A DNA stretch of 64,000 bases, from contig JAGWRO010000038.1 in assembly GCA_028876495.1 (NCBI GenBank), positions 62,001 through 126,000 of the forward strand. The letters are read 5' to 3'. The position numbers and the translations under genes are program-made. This document shows, one piece after another, positions 17,669-27,162 of the stretch (its first letter is position 1; each line of letters starts with the position of its first letter). The notes beneath the pieces are model-generated. The model saw only the letters and a list, made by a program, of their open reading frames with translations. It ran no database searches and had not been told where the DNA came from. This stretch comes from Bacteroidota bacterium. Its GTDB lineage: Bacteria; Bacteroidota; Bacteroidia; Chitinophagales; Chitinophagaceae.

Positions 17669-18238
17669 TTATTTCTTTTTCTGACTTTTAGGAGCAAAAA
17701 TCGCAAACATTCGTTTTCCTTCCAGTTTGGGCATACTTTCCAAAGTACCAACATCTACAAGCCTTTCAGCGAATTTCAATAACAATAATTCGCCTCTTTC
17801 TTTAAACATAATGGCTCGTCCTTTAAACTGCACATATGCTTTTACTTTGTTGCCATCTTTAAGGAAGTTTTCAGCATGTTTTGATTTGAAATCAAAATCA
17901 TGATCGTCTGTGTTTGGCGTAAAACGGATTTCTTTTACTTCAGAAACCTTGCTTTTTGCCTTCATGTCCTTTTCCCGTTTCTTTTTTTCATAAAGAAACT
18001 TGTTGTAATCGATCACCTTGCAAACCGGTGGATCTGCATTGGGAGATATTTCAACAAGGTCAAGGCCTTGTTCATTTGCAATTCTTTGTGCATCTGTAGT
18101 AGAGTAAATCCCTACTTCGATATTCTCACCCACTAATCGTACCTGCGGTACTCTTATCATGTGATTGGTGCGGTGTTCTTGCTGTTGTTCTTTTTTAAAA
18201 CGTGGATTAAAACCTCTGGGTCTTGGTGGAAATGCCAT
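17669..18238 (-). CDS. infC: Translation initiation factor IF-3
   Basis: IF-3 binds the 30S subunit, prevents premature 50S joining and checks the initiator tRNA-start codon match. The N-domain motif IRVPQVRLVGENIEVGIYST and the C-domain KEIRFTPNTDDHDFDFKSKH are both present. The C-terminal RGELLLLKFAERL also fits, and the tail ends in basic residues. The start is an ordinary ATG, unlike the AUU of E. coli. It lies 26 bp downstream of thrS. The usual followers rpmI and rplT are absent here. Confidence 0.96.
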   Translation of the reverse strand: MAFPPRPRGFNPRFKKEQQQEHRTNHMIRVPQVRLVGENIEVGIYSTTDAQRIANEQGLDLVEISPNADPPVCKVIDYNKFLYEKKKREKDMKAKSKVSEVKEIRFTPNTDDHDFDFKSKHAENFLKDGNKVKAYVQFKGRAIMFKERGELLLLKFAERLVDVGTLESMPKLEGKRMFAIFAPKSQKKK

Positions 18239-18264
18239 TAATTGATTTTAGGTTAATAATTTTT

Positions 18265-20226
18265 TTAATTTTCTGTTCTTTCTGGTTGGTATGCTGTTTT
18301 ATTGTCAACTTCGTCTTTAATATTTTCAATCACTTCATCCAAAGTTTTTGTTCCTTCATCACCTTTTCCCTGCCTTCTTACTGAAACTTTTTGTTCATTT
18401 ACTTCTTTTTCACCTATAATAAGCATTATGGGGATCTTAGCCAATTCTGTATCCCTGATCTTCTTGCCTATCTTTTCACTTCTATCATCAATTTCAGCAC
18501 GAATATCATTATTTTTTAATTGATTTAAAACATTTTGAGCATAAGTTATAAATTTATCACTTATCGGCAAAATTTTTACCTGTACCGGCACAAGCCACAT
18601 GGGAAATTTACCGGCGCAATGTTCTATCAACACCGCAACAAATCTTTCGAGACTTCCAAAAGGAGCACGATGGATCATCACGGGCCGGTGTTTGGAATTA
18701 TCTTCACCAATATAAGTGAGGTCAAATCTTTCAGGTAAATTATAATCAACCTGTATCGTTCCTAATTGCCATTTTCTGCCAATTGCATCCCTCACCATAA
18801 AATCCAGTTTCGGCCCATAAAAAGCGGCTTCTCCATACTCGATCACTACATTCTCCAACCCTTTTTCTTCAACGGCTTCAATAATAGATCTTTCAGATAT
18901 TTCCCAGTTTTCTTCGCTGCCTATATATTTAGACCGGTCGTTCTGATCACGCAAAGATATTTGAGCGGTATAATCAGTAAAGCCGAGCGAACCAAAAACA
19001 TACAAAACCAGGTCAATCACTTTTTTAAATTCATCCTTTACCTGCGATGGCATACAAAATAAATGCGCGTCATCCTGTGTAAATCCCCGAACCCTTGTAA
19101 GCCCATGCAATTCCCCTGATTGTTCGTAACGGTACACCGTTCCAAACTCTGCAAGCCTCAATGGAAGGTCTTTGTAACTCCTCGGGAGCGCTTTATAAAT
19201 TTCACAATGATGAGGGCAATTCATTGGTTTCAGAAAAAATTCCTCTCCTTCCACCGGCGTTTTTATGGGCTGAAAACTATCTGCCCCATATTTTTCATAA
19301 TGGCCGCTGGTAACATATAAGTTTTTGGAGCCAATATGAGGCGTAATCACCGGAAGATATCCCGCCTCGACCTGCGCTTTTTGTAAAAATTGCTGTAATC
19401 TTTCGCGCAGCATAGCGCCTTTAGGCAACCACAATGGCAATCCCGCTCCAACTTTTTCAGAAAAAGTAAATAATTCCAGTTCTTTTCCCAATTTCCTGTG
19501 ATCGCGTTTTTTGGCTTCCTCCATAAAAAGGATATATTGATCCAGTTCCTTTTGGTTAGGAAAAGTAACACCGTAAATGCGGGTAAGCATTTTATTTTTT
19601 TCATCACCTTTCCAGTATGCACCTGCTATTCCGGTTAATTTAATTCCCTTGATAAATCCCGTAGAAGGAATATGCGGGCCGCGGCATAAATCAGTAAACT
19701 TACCTTGTGTATAAAAAGTAATGTTGCCATCTTCCAGGTTTGAAAGAAGGTCTAATTTATACTCATCCCCTTTTTCTTCAAAATATTCTATCGCGTCTTT
19801 TTTAGAAATTTCTTTTCTTAAATACACATTGTTTTGTTTGGAGAGCTCGTTCATTTTCTTTTCAAGCTTTTCAAGGTCTGATTCTGTGATCACATTTTCG
19901 CCAAGATCTATATCATAATAAAATCCTTTTTCTAGCGGAGGCCCCACCCAAAATTTCACGCCCGGAAAAGCATCTTCCACTGCCTCAGCCATAAGATGCG
20001 CAGAAGAATGCCAAAAGGTTGACTTCCCTTTTTCATCATCCCATGTCAAAAATTTTACGGAAGCATCTTCTTTTATCGGGCGTGAAAGATCCCACACTTC
20101 GCCGTTTACTTCAGCGGCTAAAATCTTTCTTGCCAATCCTTCACTAATTGACTTTGCAATATCCATCGACGAAATACCCTGCTCATATTGCCTTACAGCC
20201 CCATCAGGAAAAGTAATATTGATCAT
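18265..20226 (-). CDS. thrS: Threonyl-tRNA synthetase
   Basis: ThrS charges tRNA-Thr with threonine. The order is an N-terminal TGS domain (residues 1-60), the editing domain with [10 protein letters not shown], and the class II catalytic core. The core has the zinc-site [31 protein letters not shown] and the motif 3 stretch [11 protein letters not shown]. The C-terminal anticodon-binding domain ([13 protein letters not shown]) completes it. The length of 653 residues is full. It is the first gene of thrS-infC. Confidence 0.97.
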   Translation of the reverse strand: MINITFPDGAVRQYEQGISSMDIAKSISEGLARKILAAEVNGEVWDLSRPIKEDASVKFLTWDDEKGKSTFWHSSAHLMAEAVEDAFPGVKFWVGPPLEKGFYYDIDLGENVITESDLEKLEKKMNELSKQNNVYLRKEISKKDAIEYFEEKGDEYKLDLLSNLEDGNITFYTQGKFTDLCRGPHIPSTGFIKGIKLTGIAGAYWKGDEKNKMLTRIYGVTFPNQKELDQYILFMEEAKKRDHRKLGKELELFTFSEKVGAGLPLWLPKGAMLRERLQQFLQKAQVEAGYLPVITPHIGSKNLYVTSGHYEKYGADSFQPIKTPVEGEEFFLKPMNCPHHCEIYKALPRSYKDLPLRLAEFGTVYRYEQSGELHGLTRVRGFTQDDAHLFCMPSQVKDEFKKVIDLVLYVFGSLGFTDYTAQISLRDQNDRSKYIGSEENWEISERSIIEAVEEKGLENVVIEYGEAAFYGPKLDFMVRDAIGRKWQLGTIQVDYNLPERFDLTYIGEDNSKHRPVMIHRAPFGSLERFVAVLIEHCAGKFPMWLVPVQVKILPISDKFITYAQNVLNQLKNNDIRAEIDDRSEKIGKKIRDTELAKIPIMLIIGEKEVNEQKVSVRRQGKGDEGTKTLDEVIENIKDEVDNKTAYQPERTEN

Positions 20227-20267
20227 TCTCTATTTTAAAATTTTGGTTTTATTTAAATTTTGAACCG

Positions 20268-20275
20268 CAAATTTA
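20268..20275 (-). promoter_or_regulatory. -7 promoter box (TAAATTTG) of thrS
   Basis: The minus-strand octamer TAAATTTG fits TAnnTTTG and lies 42 bp before the thrS ATG. A TTTG at 20289-20292 is only 13 bp away from it, which is too close for a standard -33 box. Confidence 0.35.
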
Positions 20276-20358
20276 ACGAAGTATTAGACAAAGATGATAT
20301 TCCTTTGAGGGTACATGATTTTAATAACAATTAATTTTGATTGAATCAATAATCAGCA

Positions 20359-21474
20359 ATGATGAAAAGATTTTTTACCCTGTTAGTTTTGATGTTTGTT
20401 AGTTTTGGTTTGTTTGCCCAAAAATCTTATGCGCAAAATTTTGCTTCTCAAAAAAAATCCTCTCGGGATAAAAAAATTGATTTTAACGGCCAGTGGAAAG
20501 GGGGGTTTGATGAAGGGGGGTTCGGAATTTCCGGATTTGATGATGATATTAAATATGTACTGGAATTAACAACCGACGGTTCTCGTGTTTCCGGTTATTC
20601 TTACACTTATTTTCATGAAGGAGTAAAAAGATATTATACCATTTGCCGGCTTACAGGAACCTTGAATCGCGAAACAAATGACCTTGTGGTAACCGAAGTA
20701 GAGAGAACCAAATATAATACACCCCCTGATTTTCAAAATTGTTTTCAAACACACCGCTTACATTACGAAAGAGATTCTGGCATGGAGATATTGCGGGGCA
20801 TCTGGATTCCGGCACCCAACCAGGGAAAAGGCTGTGGAAGCGGGACTACCGTTCTTTCACGCAGGGTTGTAGATCCTCTGCCAATAGGATATATGCCGCA
20901 TAAAAGTAAACCTGTTGCCAAAGCACCTGTAAAAAAGGTGCCGCATAAAAGGACAGTAGTTGTAGTTCCCAAAAAAACAAAACCAAAATCTTCAGTAACT
21001 GCAAAAGCACTTCCTAAAAAACCAACTCTGCAGAAAACAGAAAGTGTTCAAAGCCTGGTTACCAAAAAAGATTTTTTAAACCAGGACGTTGAGAACCCGG
21101 CACCGATCTCACCAAAAACAAAAGGCTTTGAAATCCGCCGGAAAGATATTGTGAAAACTATTTTGATCACTCAACCAACTTTTAAACTCGATTTTTATGA
21201 TAGCGGTGAAATTGACGGTGATTCAATTTCTGTTTTTTATAATGGAAAAGTAGTTTTATCCCATAAAAGATTATCAGATAAACCAATCTCTCTAACACTT
21301 TCAATTGATAAAAACGCACCGGTAAATATTGTAACTATGTATGCTGACAACCTCGGAACTATTCCGCCAAATACAGCATTAATGGTGGTTACAGACGGAG
21401 ATAAAAGATATGAAGTACGGATTGAATCTGACACAGAGAAAAGCGGAAGCGTGATCTTTAAATCAGCAAAATAA
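20359..21474 (+). CDS. Secreted two-domain protein of unknown function
   Basis: A Sec signal peptide covers about residues 1-25 (FVSFGLFAQKSYAQ). The first mature domain (about 40-170) is a beta-rich, lipocalin-like fold with DFNGQWKGGFDEGGFG and several Tyr. A Lys/Pro/Val-rich linker follows (about 180-250). The C-terminal domain (about 255-371) contains KLDFYDSGEIDGDSISVFYN and ALMVVTDGDKRYEVRI, a pattern I know from many secreted Bacteroidota proteins without a defined role. Its stop codon lies inside a copy of the dispersed A/T-rich element. Confidence 0.8.
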   Translation: MMKRFFTLLVLMFVSFGLFAQKSYAQNFASQKKSSRDKKIDFNGQWKGGFDEGGFGISGFDDDIKYVLELTTDGSRVSGYSYTYFHEGVKRYYTICRLTGTLNRETNDLVVTEVERTKYNTPPDFQNCFQTHRLHYERDSGMEILRGIWIPAPNQGKGCGSGTTVLSRRVVDPLPIGYMPHKSKPVAKAPVKKVPHKRTVVVVPKKTKPKSSVTAKALPKKPTLQKTESVQSLVTKKDFLNQDVENPAPISPKTKGFEIRRKDIVKTILITQPTFKLDFYDSGEIDGDSISVFYNGKVVLSHKRLSDKPISLTLSIDKNAPVNIVTMYADNLGTIPPNTALMVVTDGDKRYEVRIESDTEKSGSVIFKSAK

Positions 21475-21503
21475 AAATCTTACGTATTTCTTTGTTTATT
21501 ACC
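21468..21503 (+). repeat. Dispersed A/T-rich 3'-end element
   Basis: AAAATAAAAATCT, then TTTCTTTGTTTATTACC. The first A-run includes the TAA stop of the preceding gene. It is the plus orientation of the family and a diverged copy at its right end. Confidence 0.5.
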
Positions 21504-21597
21504 TATCACTTATAATTTAATTGCTGATCTGCTATTTTCTTCTTAATCCGCCCCCTTTTGAATTACATAAGAAGTGCGCAATTCAAACAAGAAAAAG

Positions 21598-21605
21598 TAA
21601 ATTTG
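21598..21605 (+). promoter_or_regulatory. -7 promoter box (TAAATTTG) of glmM
   Basis: TAAATTTG matches TAnnTTTG and ends 18 bp before the GTG start of glmM. No convincing TTTG was seen about 19 bp upstream. Confidence 0.4.
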
Positions 21606-21623
21606 CATTATTAAAATATTGAT

Positions 21624-23006
21624 GTGGCACTGATAAAAAGTATTTCCGGAATTAGAGGAACGATAGGAGGAAATCCCGGAAAAAATCTCACTCCTCTGGA
21701 TATTGTAAAGTTTACTGCAGCCTATGCAACTTCACTTGATCAAAGCTCAACCAACAAAAAAATTATCATTGGCCGCGATGGAAGGATCAGCGGAAGTATG
21801 GTGAGCGATCTTTGCGCAAATACACTACTGGCTTGTGGTTTTAATGTGGTTGATCTTGGACTTACCACCACGCCCACAGTAGAAATTGCAGTTAAAGAAG
21901 AAGAAGCGGCTGGCGGAATTATTTTAACAGCCAGCCACAATCCGCAGGAATGGAACGCTCTGAAACTCTTGAACAGTGATGGTGAATTTTTAAATGCGGA
22001 AGCCGGAGAAAAAGTGCTTTTAATTGCTGAAAATGAAACATTTGATTTTGTTCCGGTTCATAAAATCGGCACTTATAAATCAGATAATTCTTACCTGCAA
22101 AAACATATTGACGCGGTGGTTAATTATGACCTCGTAGATGTAGAAGCGATAAAAAAAGCTAAATTTAAAATTGTTATAGATCCTGTCAACAGTTCGGGGG
22201 CGATTTATATTCCTGCCTTATTAAAAGCACTTGGCGTAAAAGATATTGTGGTGATTAATGATGAAGTTAATGGCAAATTTGAACACAATCCTGAGCCTCT
22301 TCCTAAAAATCTTATTGGCTTAAGCAATGAAGTGATCAAGCAAAAAGCGTCTTTAGGAATTGCTGTAGATCCTGATGTGGACAGGCTTTGCTTCGTTTGT
22401 GAAGATGGAAGCATGTTTGGTGAAGAATACACTTTGGTTGCGGTTGCCGATTATATTCTTGGCAAAAGAAAAGGGAATACAGTCAGCAATATGTCCTCCA
22501 CCAAATCACTAAAAGAAATTACACACCAGCATGGCGGAGCATATTTTCCATCACCTGTAGGCGAAGTAAATGTGGTGCATAAAATGAAAGAGGTGAACGC
22601 TGTTATAGGCGGCGAAGGCAATGGCGGTATTATCGTTCCCGATTTTCATTATGGCCGTGATGCGCTGATCGGTATTGGTTTGTTTCTTTCCCATCTTGCC
22701 CATTCACAAAAAAGCATTAAACAACTTAGGGGAATGTATCCTGATTATTTTATCTCTAAAAATAAAATCACGCTCGAAAATAATGTGGATGTAAAAGATA
22801 TTTTTCAAAAGATAAAAGACAAATACAAAAACCACCCGATCAATACCGAAGATGGTTTGAAAATAGAATTTGGCAACGATTGGGTGCATTTAAGAACCAG
22901 CAATACAGAGCCAATATTGCGTATTTATTCTGAAAGCAATTTTGAAACAACTGCTGAAAATATCGCCAAAAAAATCATGAAAGACATTCATGAAGTAACC
23001 AGCTAA
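21624..23006 (+). CDS. glmM: Phosphoglucosamine mutase (alpha-D-phosphohexomutase family)
   Basis: GlmM turns glucosamine-6-phosphate into glucosamine-1-phosphate for UDP-GlcNAc, hence for peptidoglycan and LPS. The phosphoserine loop is ILTASHNPQEWNALK, the metal-binding loop is DPDVDRLCF, and the sugar-binding loop is GGEGNGGIIVPD. A C-terminal phosphate-binding RTSNTEPILRIY is present. The start is GTG at 21624; the overlapping ATG at 21622 is out of frame and closes at once. Related phosphoglucomutase or phosphomannomutase activity cannot be excluded. The next gene begins 14 bp later. Confidence 0.9.
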   Translation: MALIKSISGIRGTIGGNPGKNLTPLDIVKFTAAYATSLDQSSTNKKIIIGRDGRISGSMVSDLCANTLLACGFNVVDLGLTTTPTVEIAVKEEEAAGGIILTASHNPQEWNALKLLNSDGEFLNAEAGEKVLLIAENETFDFVPVHKIGTYKSDNSYLQKHIDAVVNYDLVDVEAIKKAKFKIVIDPVNSSGAIYIPALLKALGVKDIVVINDEVNGKFEHNPEPLPKNLIGLSNEVIKQKASLGIAVDPDVDRLCFVCEDGSMFGEEYTLVAVADYILGKRKGNTVSNMSSTKSLKEITHQHGGAYFPSPVGEVNVVHKMKEVNAVIGGEGNGGIIVPDFHYGRDALIGIGLFLSHLAHSQKSIKQLRGMYPDYFISKNKITLENNVDVKDIFQKIKDKYKNHPINTEDGLKIEFGNDWVHLRTSNTEPILRIYSESNFETTAENIAKKIMKDIHEVTS

Positions 23007-23020
23007 TTCGCTTATTGATT

Positions 23021-24148
23021 ATGCAAAGAATTTATTTTGATAACGCAGCTACAACGCCTTTGGACCCGGAGGTTTTCAAGGCCATGCTTCCTTTTTTTAA
23101 TGAAAAATTCGGAAATCCGTCTTCCATTTATTCTTATGGAAGGGAAACAAGAATGGCAATTGAAAATGCCAGGAAAACCGTTGCCAAAATTTTAAATGCA
23201 CATCCATCAGAAATATTTTTTACGAGCGGCGGAACAGAAAGTACGAATACTGCTATCAATGCAGCAGTAAACGACCTTGGCTGCAAACATATTATCAGCT
23301 CTCCGCTGGAACATCATGCCACACTGCATTCTATTGAATATTTAGCAAAAACCGGAAAGGTAAAATTGTCTTATGTGCATATCCTGGCTAACGGGCAAAT
23401 TGATTATAACGACCTCGAAAAATTATTAAAAGAAAGTGATGAAAAATGCCTGGTCACTTTAATGCATGCCAACAACGAAATCGGCAACATTACAGATATT
23501 GAAAGAGTAGCTTATTTGTGTGAAAAACATGATGCGATCTGCAATATAGATACCGTGCAAACGGTAGGTCATTTCCCAATCGATTTACAAAAAGTGCATG
23601 TACATTTTATCAATGCTGCGGCTCACAAAATTCACGGACCTAAAGGCGTTGGCATGTTATATATCAATAAGAATATAAAGATCCACCCTTTTATCAACGG
23701 TGGCAGCCAGGAACGGAACATGCGCGCAGGCACCGAAAATATTTACGGCATTGTTGGTTTTGCCAAAGCGCTGGAAATAGCTGTCGAAAATATGGAAGAA
23801 GAAAGCCTTCATATAAAAGAAGTAAAAAATTATATGAAAGAAAGCCTGGTAAAAAATATTCCGGGTGTTCATTTTAACGGCGATCCTGAAGGTGAATCCC
23901 TATACACGGTTTTAAGCGTTGCCTTTCCCAAAACCGAAAAGTCAGACATGCTTCTTTTTAATCTCGACATCAATAACATCTGCGCCAGCGGCGGTAGCGC
24001 CTGCACCTCCGGAGCAGAAGCAGCAAGCCATGTCATCAGCGCCATCTCAAAAAATCCCGATCAAACAACTGTTCGTTTTTCTTTCAGCAAATACAATACA
24101 AAAGAAGAAGTGGATTTAGTAGTTGAGAAGTTGAAAAAGATAATTTGA
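23021..24148 (+). CDS. Cysteine desulfurase (IscS/NifS type)
   Basis: This PLP enzyme takes sulfur from cysteine for Fe-S clusters and thiolated cofactors or tRNAs. It begins IYFDNAATTPLDPEV. The PLP-binding Lys is in AAAHKIHGPKGVG, and the persulfide-forming Cys is in ASGGSACTSGAEA on a long loop, as in class I (IscS/NifS) enzymes. I use the ATG at 23021 (375 aa) and not the TTG six bases upstream. It follows glmM by 14 bp and may be co-transcribed. No iscU or suf genes are nearby. Confidence 0.94.
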   Translation: MQRIYFDNAATTPLDPEVFKAMLPFFNEKFGNPSSIYSYGRETRMAIENARKTVAKILNAHPSEIFFTSGGTESTNTAINAAVNDLGCKHIISSPLEHHATLHSIEYLAKTGKVKLSYVHILANGQIDYNDLEKLLKESDEKCLVTLMHANNEIGNITDIERVAYLCEKHDAICNIDTVQTVGHFPIDLQKVHVHFINAAAHKIHGPKGVGMLYINKNIKIHPFINGGSQERNMRAGTENIYGIVGFAKALEIAVENMEEESLHIKEVKNYMKESLVKNIPGVHFNGDPEGESLYTVLSVAFPKTEKSDMLLFNLDINNICASGGSACTSGAEAASHVISAISKNPDQTTVRFSFSKYNTKEEVDLVVEKLKKII

Positions 24149-24262
24149 GAAATACCCCAACTTAAATAATTGATTTCCCTGACGACAGTTGTAGAAATTA
24201 CTGACCGCAATCATTGATAGTAAATCTCCCTGGTTCTACCTTGGATTTCTAAAATATCGATT

Positions 24263-24892
24263 ATGAAAGTCAGGACAATTTTTGCAGGGGTAATATCACT
24301 GTTATTCATGGGCTGCTCCTCTTCCATGCGGATTACACATTCATGGAAATCAAATGTTCTTCCTCCAAAAACTTATAATAAAATCATGGTAGTAGGCATG
24401 CTTCCTGAAAATGAAAGAGGCCTTCGGGAAAGTATGGAAAATCACCTTGTTGGTGATCTGCAAAAACGTGGATATAATGCTGTGTCTTCCTTAAGGGAAC
24501 TCGGTCCCAAGTCGTTACAAAATATGGAAGAACAGGAAATACTGGATAAAATAAAGGACAACGGTTTTGATGCGGTAATAACAATTGTATTACTCGATAA
24601 AGAACGGGAACGGTATTATGTACCTGCAAGAATAACTTATTCACCATACATAATATACCAGAGGCACTTCCGGGGATATTATTCTACTATTTATGGCCGT
24701 ATTTACACCCCTGGATATTATACGAGAAACACGAAATATTTTTGGGAAAGCAATTTCTATAATATGGAAAGTAAAGAGCTTCTTTACTCGGTACAAACCG
24801 AGTCCTTTGACCCTGATTCGGCGACAAGCCTGTCGCAGGAATATGGCCAGATGATTGTAAATGATATGGCAAAAGAAGGGATAATAAAATAG
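24263..24892 (+). CDS. Lipoprotein of unknown function
   Basis: The signal peptide ends in the lipobox LFMGC, so this is a lipoprotein (mature about 190 aa). The mature part begins SSSMRITHSWKSN and holds a Rossmann-like alternation (KIMVVGMLPEN, DAVITIVLLDKERE) followed by a Tyr-rich stretch with many Y-x-x-Y pairs. The pattern is like other small envelope lipoproteins of this phylum (DUF4136-like), but I cannot fix the family. A hairpin element follows the stop by 19 bp. Confidence 0.75.
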   Translation: MKVRTIFAGVISLLFMGCSSSMRITHSWKSNVLPPKTYNKIMVVGMLPENERGLRESMENHLVGDLQKRGYNAVSSLRELGPKSLQNMEEQEILDKIKDNGFDAVITIVLLDKERERYYVPARITYSPYIIYQRHFRGYYSTIYGRIYTPGYYTRNTKYFWESNFYNMESKELLYSVQTESFDPDSATSLSQEYGQMIVNDMAKEGIIK

Positions 24893-24910
24893 CTTGTTTA
24901 TTTGTGCATA

Positions 24911-24954
24911 ACAGTAAACTAAATAAAAAACTTGCGTTTTTATTCGTTTACTGT
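24911..24954. terminator. Long inverted repeat after the lipoprotein gene, full palindromic form of the dispersed element
   Basis: The left arm ACAGTAAACTAAATAAAAA and the right arm TTTTTATTCGTTTACTGT pair almost completely around a 7-nt loop. The element begins 19 bp after the stop. It may act as a bidirectional terminator. The arms are the two orientations of the motif found singly after other genes. Confidence 0.55.
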
Positions 24955-25011
24955 TTATCTTTTTAGCTCCTGCTGAAATGATTATATTTGAAATCGATTT
25001 AAATCATATTC

Positions 25012-26472
25012 ATGCAGCCTATTGACGAAACTCAGAAAATATCTTTTAAGGCCATTATAAAAGCCAACTATTTCATCGCACTCACACTACTCTCCTTTTA
25101 TATAAATGCCTGTGGAGGCAGCAACAGTAGCAGTCAGAATTTAAATATTGATTCTTCACTTATTTTAAAAACTCCGGTTAACAATACTTTTCAAAGAGGA
25201 AAAATTATCAACCCTGTTTATTGCCAGTCTGATCCGACAAAATCCTACGCCTTGTATATTCCTGATGATAACAGCAACCAACCTTTGCCTGTAGTTTATT
25301 TATTTGATCCACATGGTGATGGTTTACTTCCTGTAAAAAAGTATAAGGCACTGGCAGATAGTTTTCATTTTATTTTAGCGGGAAGCAACGATTCAAAAAA
25401 CGGAAACGACTGGAATGATGCGGAAAGTATTTGGAGTGCTTTGAATGAAGACATACAAAAACGAGTTGCCGTAAACCCTGACAGAATTTATCTCTGCGGA
25501 TTTTCCGGAGGTGCAAAAGTCGCTACGTTTATTGCTTTGCACCACGCCTGCATAAGCGGCTTAATTGCCAATGGCGCCGGGCTTGAAGATATTACTTCAG
25601 CAGGAAATTTCAACTTTAGCTTTACTGCAATTGCCGGTAATGGCGACATGAACATGACAGACCTTGTTTCTATTGATAATATTCTTGATAAAACGTCAAC
25701 ACGTCACCGCATTATTTTTTTTGACGGCATACATGAATGGGCTCCTGAAACAACTATGAATACTGCATTTGAAGGCTTACAGTTTGATGCAATGCGTAAA
25801 AATTTAATTCCTCGCGACACGGCATTCATAGATAAGTTTATCAGCAAGAACCAAAAAATAATTGCGGATAATGAAACAAAAAATGATTTTTTAAAAGCTG
25901 AAGAAATTTGCCGCCTCGCTGCGGGCATGCTTGATGGCGTAACAGAAAAAGCAGGTTGGTTCAACCAAATAGAAGATTCAATTACTCATACAAATGCTTA
26001 TCAAAAACAAGAGCAGGCAAGGCAAAATTTATTGCAGAAAGAAGAAAAAATTAAAAGCGGTTTTCAACAGAATTTTCAAACGGATGACAATACTTACTGG
26101 GACAAAACGATTGCAGATGTAAAATCAAAAGCCACAGCCAAAACGCCGGAAGGTGCTATGTACCAGCGATTGCAGGCTTATCTTTCCTTAGCATTTTATT
26201 CTATCAGCAACCAACTTATTAATCAAAATCAAAATAAAGAAGCGGAACATTTTGTTTCATTGTACAAAAAAGCAGATCCAACTAACAGTGAAGCATGGTA
26301 TTTTTCAGCCATTCTCAATGCACGTAATAATAATGCAAAAGATGCTACAGATGATTTACTGAAAGCGGTTTCATTAGGTTTTAATGATAAAAAGCGACTG
26401 GATCAACAATCAGAGTTTTCTAACGGACAAACGAAAATTAATCTTGAAAAGATCGAAAGTAAAATGAAGTGA
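25012..26472 (+). CDS. Lipoprotein with alpha/beta-hydrolase (esterase-like) domain and C-terminal TPR-like region
   Basis: A hydrophobic segment ending INACGGS gives a lipobox after a rather long N-region (Cys34). The hydrolase domain (about residues 70-280) has PVVYLFDPHGDG, the nucleophile motif CGFSGGAKVATFI and a late His in FFDGIHEWAP, consistent with a phospholipase/carboxylesterase-like triad. The remaining 200 residues are helical and include TPR-like units (AWYFSAILNARNNNAKDATD). The substrate is unknown. Confidence 0.8.
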   Translation: MQPIDETQKISFKAIIKANYFIALTLLSFYINACGGSNSSSQNLNIDSSLILKTPVNNTFQRGKIINPVYCQSDPTKSYALYIPDDNSNQPLPVVYLFDPHGDGLLPVKKYKALADSFHFILAGSNDSKNGNDWNDAESIWSALNEDIQKRVAVNPDRIYLCGFSGGAKVATFIALHHACISGLIANGAGLEDITSAGNFNFSFTAIAGNGDMNMTDLVSIDNILDKTSTRHRIIFFDGIHEWAPETTMNTAFEGLQFDAMRKNLIPRDTAFIDKFISKNQKIIADNETKNDFLKAEEICRLAAGMLDGVTEKAGWFNQIEDSITHTNAYQKQEQARQNLLQKEEKIKSGFQQNFQTDDNTYWDKTIADVKSKATAKTPEGAMYQRLQAYLSLAFYSISNQLINQNQNKEAEHFVSLYKKADPTNSEAWYFSAILNARNNNAKDATDDLLKAVSLGFNDKKRLDQQSEFSNGQTKINLEKIESKMK

Positions 26473-26495
26473 TTTCATTTTGCTGTACTATAAAT

Positions 26496-26530
26496 AAAAT
26501 AAAAATTAGGCTTATTTATTCGTTTGTTGA
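26496..26530 (+). repeat. Dispersed A/T-rich 3'-end element
   Basis: AAAATAAAAATT followed by TTATTTATTCGTTTGTTGA, starting 24 bp after the stop of the hydrolase gene. The right part resembles the palindromic copy at 24911-24954. Confidence 0.5.
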
Positions 26531-26591
26531 TTACCGGAAGTCGTAAAATTTTGAAGATATACTTTTAGTATATACCTTTAACAAAAAAGTA

Positions 26592-26822
26592 ATGAAAAAT
26601 TTATCACTTAAAATGGATGACTCTGTTTTCAATGAGACAGAAAAAATAACCGCTAAGATCAGTAAGAACCGAAACCGGTATATTAATGAAGCAGTTGAAT
26701 TTTATAATATGCTTCAAAAAAGAAAATTAATTTCACGCCAATTAAAAAAGGAATCGAAAGTAGTTCGGGAAGAATCAATGAAAGTACTTTCTGAATTTGA
26801 AAAACTGCTGGATGAAGATTAA
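26592..26822 (+). CDS. Antitoxin of a MazEF-like pair, probably ribbon-helix-helix
   Basis: This 76-residue protein begins MKNLSLKMDDSVFNETEKIT, a strand-helix start typical of ribbon-helix-helix DNA-binding antitoxins. NRNRYINEAVEFYNMLQKR follows. The C-terminus is charged and probably unfolded until it wraps the toxin. The toxin ATG lies inside the last codons of this gene (11-bp overlap), so translation is coupled. It should repress its own promoter in complex with the toxin. Confidence 0.85.
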   Translation: MKNLSLKMDDSVFNETEKITAKISKNRNRYINEAVEFYNMLQKRKLISRQLKKESKVVREESMKVLSEFEKLLDED

Positions 26823-27153
26823 ACAATATCAAATCTGGATTGCAGATCTGAATCCAAGGTTTGGAACAGAAACCGGTAAAACAAGGCCTGTTGTGATCAT
26901 TCAAACTGATTTACTTAATACTTATCATCCTTCTACCATTATATGTCCAATCACAACTAATATAAAACCCGAAGCTGAAATTTTAAGAATTCACCTTGTG
27001 AAAGGCAACGCAAACCTGAAAGAAGGTTTCGATATAATGATTGATCAAATCCGGGCAATTGATAATAAACGTCTTTTGAAAAAAATAGGAGAACTTGATC
27101 AAAGGGAAATTGACAAGATCAAATCCAATCTTTCAATTGTGCTCGATTTATGA
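26812..27153 (+). CDS. MazF/PemK family endoribonuclease toxin
   Basis: This is a sequence-specific mRNA interferase. MKIKQYQIWIADLNPRFGTE contains the family start, then GKTRPVVIIQTDLLN with the conserved catalytic Arg region, STIICPITTNI, and the Asp/Gln block GFDIMIDQIRAIDNKRL. I start it at the ATG at 26812 (113 aa), overlapping the antitoxin, since the longer frame adds five unrelated residues. The pair looks intact and therefore functional. Confidence 0.93.
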   Translation: MKIKQYQIWIADLNPRFGTETGKTRPVVIIQTDLLNTYHPSTIICPITTNIKPEAEILRIHLVKGNANLKEGFDIMIDQIRAIDNKRLLKKIGELDQREIDKIKSNLSIVLDL

Positions 27154-27162
27154 TTTCGTTGA

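Noticed and set aside
24911-24954. Insertion-sequence end
   Set aside because: No transposase remnant or target duplication nearby; a terminator-like inverted repeat explains it better.
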